A stretch of DNA of 17,770 nt, taken from positions 1 through 17,770 of the forward strand of contig SLNI01000191.1 of assembly GCA_007133115.1 (NCBI GenBank), written 5' to 3'. The position numbers and the translations under genes were made by a program. Each line of letters starts with the position of its first letter. Position 1 is the first letter of the stretch. Positions 15,086 through 17,770 of the stretch are shown piece after piece. The notes below the pieces were generated by a model. It had not been told where the DNA came from. It saw only the letters and a list, made by a program, of their open reading frames with translations, and did no database searches. This DNA comes from Thioalkalivibrio sp. (GTDB taxonomy: Bacteria > Pseudomonadota > Gammaproteobacteria > Ectothiorhodospirales > Ectothiorhodospiraceae).

Positions 15086-16883
15086 GCCCCGACTGACCCG
15101 CAATTTCTCCATCATCGCCCACATTGACCACGGCAAGTCCACCCTCGCGGACCGGCTGATCCAGTCCTGTGGCGGTCTGAGCGAGCGCGAGATGGCCGAA
15201 CAGGTGCTCGACTCCATGGATCTCGAGCGCGAACGCGGGATCACCATCAAGGCCCAGAGCGTGTCGCTGTACTACGATGCCGCCGACGGGCAACGCTACC
15301 AGCTGAACTTCATCGACACGCCGGGCCACGTCGATTTTTCCTATGAGGTCTCGCGTTCTCTGGCCGCCTGCGAAGGGGCGTTACTCGTCGTCGACGCGTC
15401 CCAGGGCGTCGAGGCGCAGAGCGTCGCGAACTGTTACACCGCGATCGACCAGGGCCTCGAGGTGGTCCCGGTTCTGAACAAGATCGACCTGCCGGCCGCC
15501 GACCCCGACCGGGTCGCCACTGAGATCGAGGACGTCATCGGCATCGAGGCGGAGAATGCGCTGCGGGTTTCCGCGAAGACCGGGGTCGGGATCCCCGAGT
15601 TGCTGGAGGAGATCGTCCGGCGGGTTCCGCCCCCGGAAGGCGATGCAGCGGGGCCGTTACAGGCGCTGGTGATCGACTCCTGGTACGACAATTACCTCGG
15701 TGTGGTGGCGCTGGTTCGGGTCAAGTCGGGGCGCCTGCATGCGAAACGGCGCGTCATCGCGATGTCCGTGGGCCGCGTGTACGAGGTCGACCGGGTGGGC
15801 GTGTTTGCTCCGAAACCAGTGGATCGGCCCTTTCTGGATGTGGGGGACGTCGGTTACCTGATCGCCAACATCAAGGACATTTCCGGGGCGAAGGTCGGGG
15901 ATACCTTCACCGATGCGCAGAAACCGGCGGCGAGTCCGCTGCCGGGCTTCAAGGAGGTACAGCCTCGGGTGTTCGCCGGCATGTTTCCGATCAGCGCGGA
16001 GGACTTCAATGATCTGCGCGAGGCGCTGGAGAAGCTGCGGCTGAACGATGCCGCGCTGTATTTCGAACCGGAAACTTCGCAGGCACTGGGCTTCGGGTTC
16101 CGCTGCGGATTCCTGGGCATGCTGCACATGGAGATCGTGCAGGAGCGCCTGGAACGGGAATACGACCTCGATCTGATCACCACCGCGCCGACCGTGGTGT
16201 ACGAAGTCGCCAAAAACAACGGCGAGGTGGTTCCGGTCCACAACCCCTCCGAGCTCCCGCCCGCCAACGAGATCGACGAGATCCGTGAACCGATCATCCT
16301 CGCGAACATCCTGGTACCCCAGGACTACGTCGGAGCGGTCATGACCCTGTGTCAGGAGAAGCGCGGGGTGCAGGCGAAGATGCAGTACATGGGGCGGCAG
16401 GTGGCGTTGGCCTACGAGATGCCGATGTCGGAGGTTGTACTCGATTTTTTCGACCGGCTGAAATCGGCGACCAAGGGGTATGCCTCCTTCGATTATCAAC
16501 CCCTTCGCTTCCAGGCGGCCCCGCTGGTGCGGGTGGATATCCTGATCAATGGAGAGCGGGTCGACGCGCTTTCGGCTATCCTCCACCGCGATCAGGCCCA
16601 GAGCCGCGGTCGGGAGTTGACCGAGCGCATGTCCGAAATCATCCCGCGGCAGATGTTCGAAGTCGCGATTCAGGCCGCGATCGGTTCCAAGGTCATTGCC
16701 CGCTCGACGGTGAAGGCCCTGCGCAAGAACGTCCTCGCCAAGTGCTACGGGGGTGATGTCTCGCGCAAGCGCAAGCTGCTGGAGAAGCAGAAAGCGGGCA
16801 AGCGGCGCATGAAGCAGATCGGAAGGGTGGATGTTCCGCAGGAGGCGTTCCTCGCCGTTTTGTCCACCGGTGACAAATCGTAG
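15078..16883 (+). CDS. lepA: Elongation factor 4 (LepA), back-translocating GTPase
   Basis: This 601-aa translational GTPase (E. coli 599 aa) has G1 AHIDHGKS (14-21), G2 ERGITIKA (52-59), G3 DTPGH (80-84), G4 NKID (134-137) and a SAKTG G5 element. The LepA-specific C-terminal part is present, including [14 protein letters not shown] and [20 protein letters not shown] segments, a Lys/Arg-rich tail. It acts on the ribosome in initiation or remobilisation of stalled complexes. The start at 15078 overlaps the preceding gene by 8 bp. It is followed by lepB, as in E. coli, but across a 195-bp gap containing a palindromic repeat, so lepB may be separately expressed. Confidence 0.98.
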   Translation: MTEPRLTRNFSIIAHIDHGKSTLADRLIQSCGGLSEREMAEQVLDSMDLERERGITIKAQSVSLYYDAADGQRYQLNFIDTPGHVDFSYEVSRSLAACEGALLVVDASQGVEAQSVANCYTAIDQGLEVVPVLNKIDLPAADPDRVATEIEDVIGIEAENALRVSAKTGVGIPELLEEIVRRVPPPEGDAAGPLQALVIDSWYDNYLGVVALVRVKSGRLHAKRRVIAMSVGRVYEVDRVGVFAPKPVDRPFLDVGDVGYLIANIKDISGAKVGDTFTDAQKPAASPLPGFKEVQPRVFAGMFPISAEDFNDLREALEKLRLNDAALYFEPETSQALGFGFRCGFLGMLHMEIVQERLEREYDLDLITTAPTVVYEVAKNNGEVVPVHNPSELPPANEIDEIREPIILANILVPQDYVGAVMTLCQEKRGVQAKMQYMGRQVALAYEMPMSEVVLDFFDRLKSATKGYASFDYQPLRFQAAPLVRVDILINGERVDALSAILHRDQAQSRGRELTERMSEIIPRQMFEVAIQAAIGSKVIARSTVKALRKNVLAKCYGGDVSRKRKLLEKQKAGKRRMKQIGRVDVPQEAFLAVLSTGDKS

Positions 16884-16938
16884 TATCCGGGGTGTGCTCC
16901 TCACGATCCCGCCGGGTTGGGACGTTAATGCGAAAATC

Positions 16939-17008
16939 AGCCACGGAAGGACACGGACGTCACGGAAAATGAAGGCACTCAAAGCCTTTTTCGCGCGTTT
17001 CCGTGGCT
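16939..17008. repeat. Palindromic intergenic repeat with CACGGA units
   Basis: AGCCACGGAA (16939-16948) and TTCCGTGGCT (16999-17008) are perfect 10-bp inverted arms around a 50-bp core. The left side holds three CACGGA units at 16942, 16952 and 16961 (period 10 then 9). Short, non-coding, and with palindromic ends, it looks like a dispersed MITE or REP-like element; similar CACGGA-rich intergenic repeats occur in other bacterial genomes. Only one copy is in this window, so dispersal cannot be shown here. Confidence 0.6.
16971..16991 (+). terminator. Possible intrinsic terminator after lepA
   Basis: GAAGGC and GCCTTT pair around a 7-base loop (ACTCAAA) and run into TTTTT (16987-16991). It lies about 90 bp after the lepA stop within the palindromic repeat. 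The stem is short, so efficiency is uncertain. Confidence 0.45.
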
Positions 17009-17078
17009 CGCCTTTTCACCGTCAGGGGTGGCGCAGGGCCATGACAGTTGGACACGTTTTACAGGATAAGGATCGAGT

Positions 17079-17770
17079 ATGACGTTCAGCCTGGAGCTGA
17101 TTTTGGTGCTGGCGACCCTGGTCACCGGGGTGATCTGGCTGACCTGGGCGGTGATCCGGCGGCGGCTGAGCCCCGAGCGGCAGGCCTCAATGCCCTGGTA
17201 CGTCGATTATTCGCGCTCGTTCTTTCCCGTGTTGTTGTTCGTGCTGGTGCTGCGCTCGTTCGTGGCCGAGCCTTTTCGCATTCCGTCCGGGTCCATGATG
17301 CCGACGCTGCTGGTCGGCGATTTCATCCTGGTGAACAAGTTCTCCTACGGCGTGCGCCTCCCCGTGACCCGCACGGTCATCCTCGACACCGGCCGTCCGG
17401 AGCGCGGTGACGTAGCGGTCTTCAAGTACCCGAGGAATCCGGCCGAGGACTACATCAAGCGCGTGGTCGGTCTTCCCGGGGACCTCATCGAGTTTCGTGA
17501 CCGCACCCTGTTCGTTAACGGCGAACCGCAGGCACTGGAAAAAGTCGGTCCCTACGAAGGTGTGGGTTCGGGCCGGATGATGACGGGTGCGATGCTCTTC
17601 AGGGAATCGCTGGGCGAGGTGCCCCATGAGATCCTGATGCGGGAGAACATCGCCGGGCTCAGTGGTTCCGTGCGGGTTCCGGAGGGGCAGTACTTCATGG
17701 TCGGGGACAACCGGGACAACAGCAACGACAGCCGGATGTGGGGTTTCGTCCCCGAGGAACTGCTGGTGGG
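17079..17770 (+). CDS. lepB: Signal peptidase I, partial at right edge
   Basis: The first 230 residues of the membrane peptidase that removes signal peptides from exported proteins are present; the C-terminus lies beyond the window. Two N-terminal transmembrane segments (about 3-25 and 46-63) precede the catalytic Ser S72 in IPSGSMMPTL and the general-base Lys K127 in YIKRVVGLPGD. Box E GDNRDNSNDSRMWG is complete near the edge. The start at 17079 is supported by AAGGA 6 nt upstream. It follows lepA, and in E. coli rnc and era come next. No upstream promoter was convincing, but the gap to lepA contains a possible terminator. Confidence 0.97.
   Translation, partial: MTFSLELILVLATLVTGVIWLTWAVIRRRLSPERQASMPWYVDYSRSFFPVLLFVLVLRSFVAEPFRIPSGSMMPTLLVGDFILVNKFSYGVRLPVTRTVILDTGRPERGDVAVFKYPRNPAEDYIKRVVGLPGDLIEFRDRTLFVNGEPQALEKVGPYEGVGSGRMMTGAMLFRESLGEVPHEILMRENIAGLSGSVRVPEGQYFMVGDNRDNSNDSRMWGFVPEELLV

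Noticed and set aside
13562..16982. Two long antisense frames under degP and lepA (13562-15250 and 15657-16982)
   Set aside because: Both mirror strongly conserved genes in codon-position GC bias and show no domain of their own.
17041..17070. ATGACA-N18-GATAAG as a lepB promoter
   Set aside because: Transcription would start almost at the lepB ATG and miss the clear AAGGA ribosome binding site.

Overview
The window is GC-rich, densely coded bacterial chromosome, mostly conserved housekeeping genes. Gene content and order point to a gammaproteobacterium: ffs-dnaX-ybaB-recR, rsgA and orn close together and divergent, nadB divergent from rpoE-rseABC, and lepA-lepB downstream. A peroxiredoxin-glutaredoxin fusion beside an NADH-type glutathione-reductase-like enzyme resembles the garA-garB pair described in Chromatium. 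Together with the GC-rich composition, this suggests Chromatiales or a relative. That placement is inference; no rRNA or other taxonomic marker is present.

Layout. 1-2082 (minus): garA-like peroxidase, then a garB-like flavoprotein reductase cut by the left edge, with a 26-bp perfect palindrome between them and an OxyR-like site upstream. 2083-2495: noncoding apart from the 4.5S SRP RNA (about 2327-2440). 2496-5275 (plus): dnaX, ybaB, recR (replication and repair). 5321-5665: HIT-family hydrolase. 5736-6500: an unrecognised exported protein that looks like an outer-membrane beta-barrel. 6508-8163 (minus): a likely operon of small cytochrome c, pterin carbinolamine dehydratase and rsgA. 8266-8829 (plus): orn. 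8842-10473 (minus): nadB, converging on orn. 10617-13212 (plus): rpoE-rseA-rseB-rseC, the envelope-stress sigma factor with its regulators. 13373-14773: periplasmic protease degP/mucD behind a consensus-quality sigma-E promoter. 14819-16883: a thioredoxin-fold protein overlapping lepA. 16884-17078: intergenic palindromic repeat with an embedded terminator-like hairpin. 17079-end: lepB (signal peptidase I), cut by the right edge.

How it fits together. RpoE, RseA, RseB and RseC form the sigma-E signalling module. The promoter at 13313-13341 gives a direct sequence link from this sigma factor to its protease output, and a weaker similar motif upstream of rpoE suggests autoregulation. The gar-like pair forms a closed peroxide-reduction chain: NADH to reductase, to glutathione (amide), to the glutaredoxin domain, to the peroxiredoxin domain. 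I found no phage, IS, CRISPR, tRNA or rRNA, and no clearly new multi-gene system. The best leads are the gar-type substrate and cofactor residues with the OxyR-like site, the cytochrome c lacking a Met ligand, and the uncharacterised beta-barrel protein.
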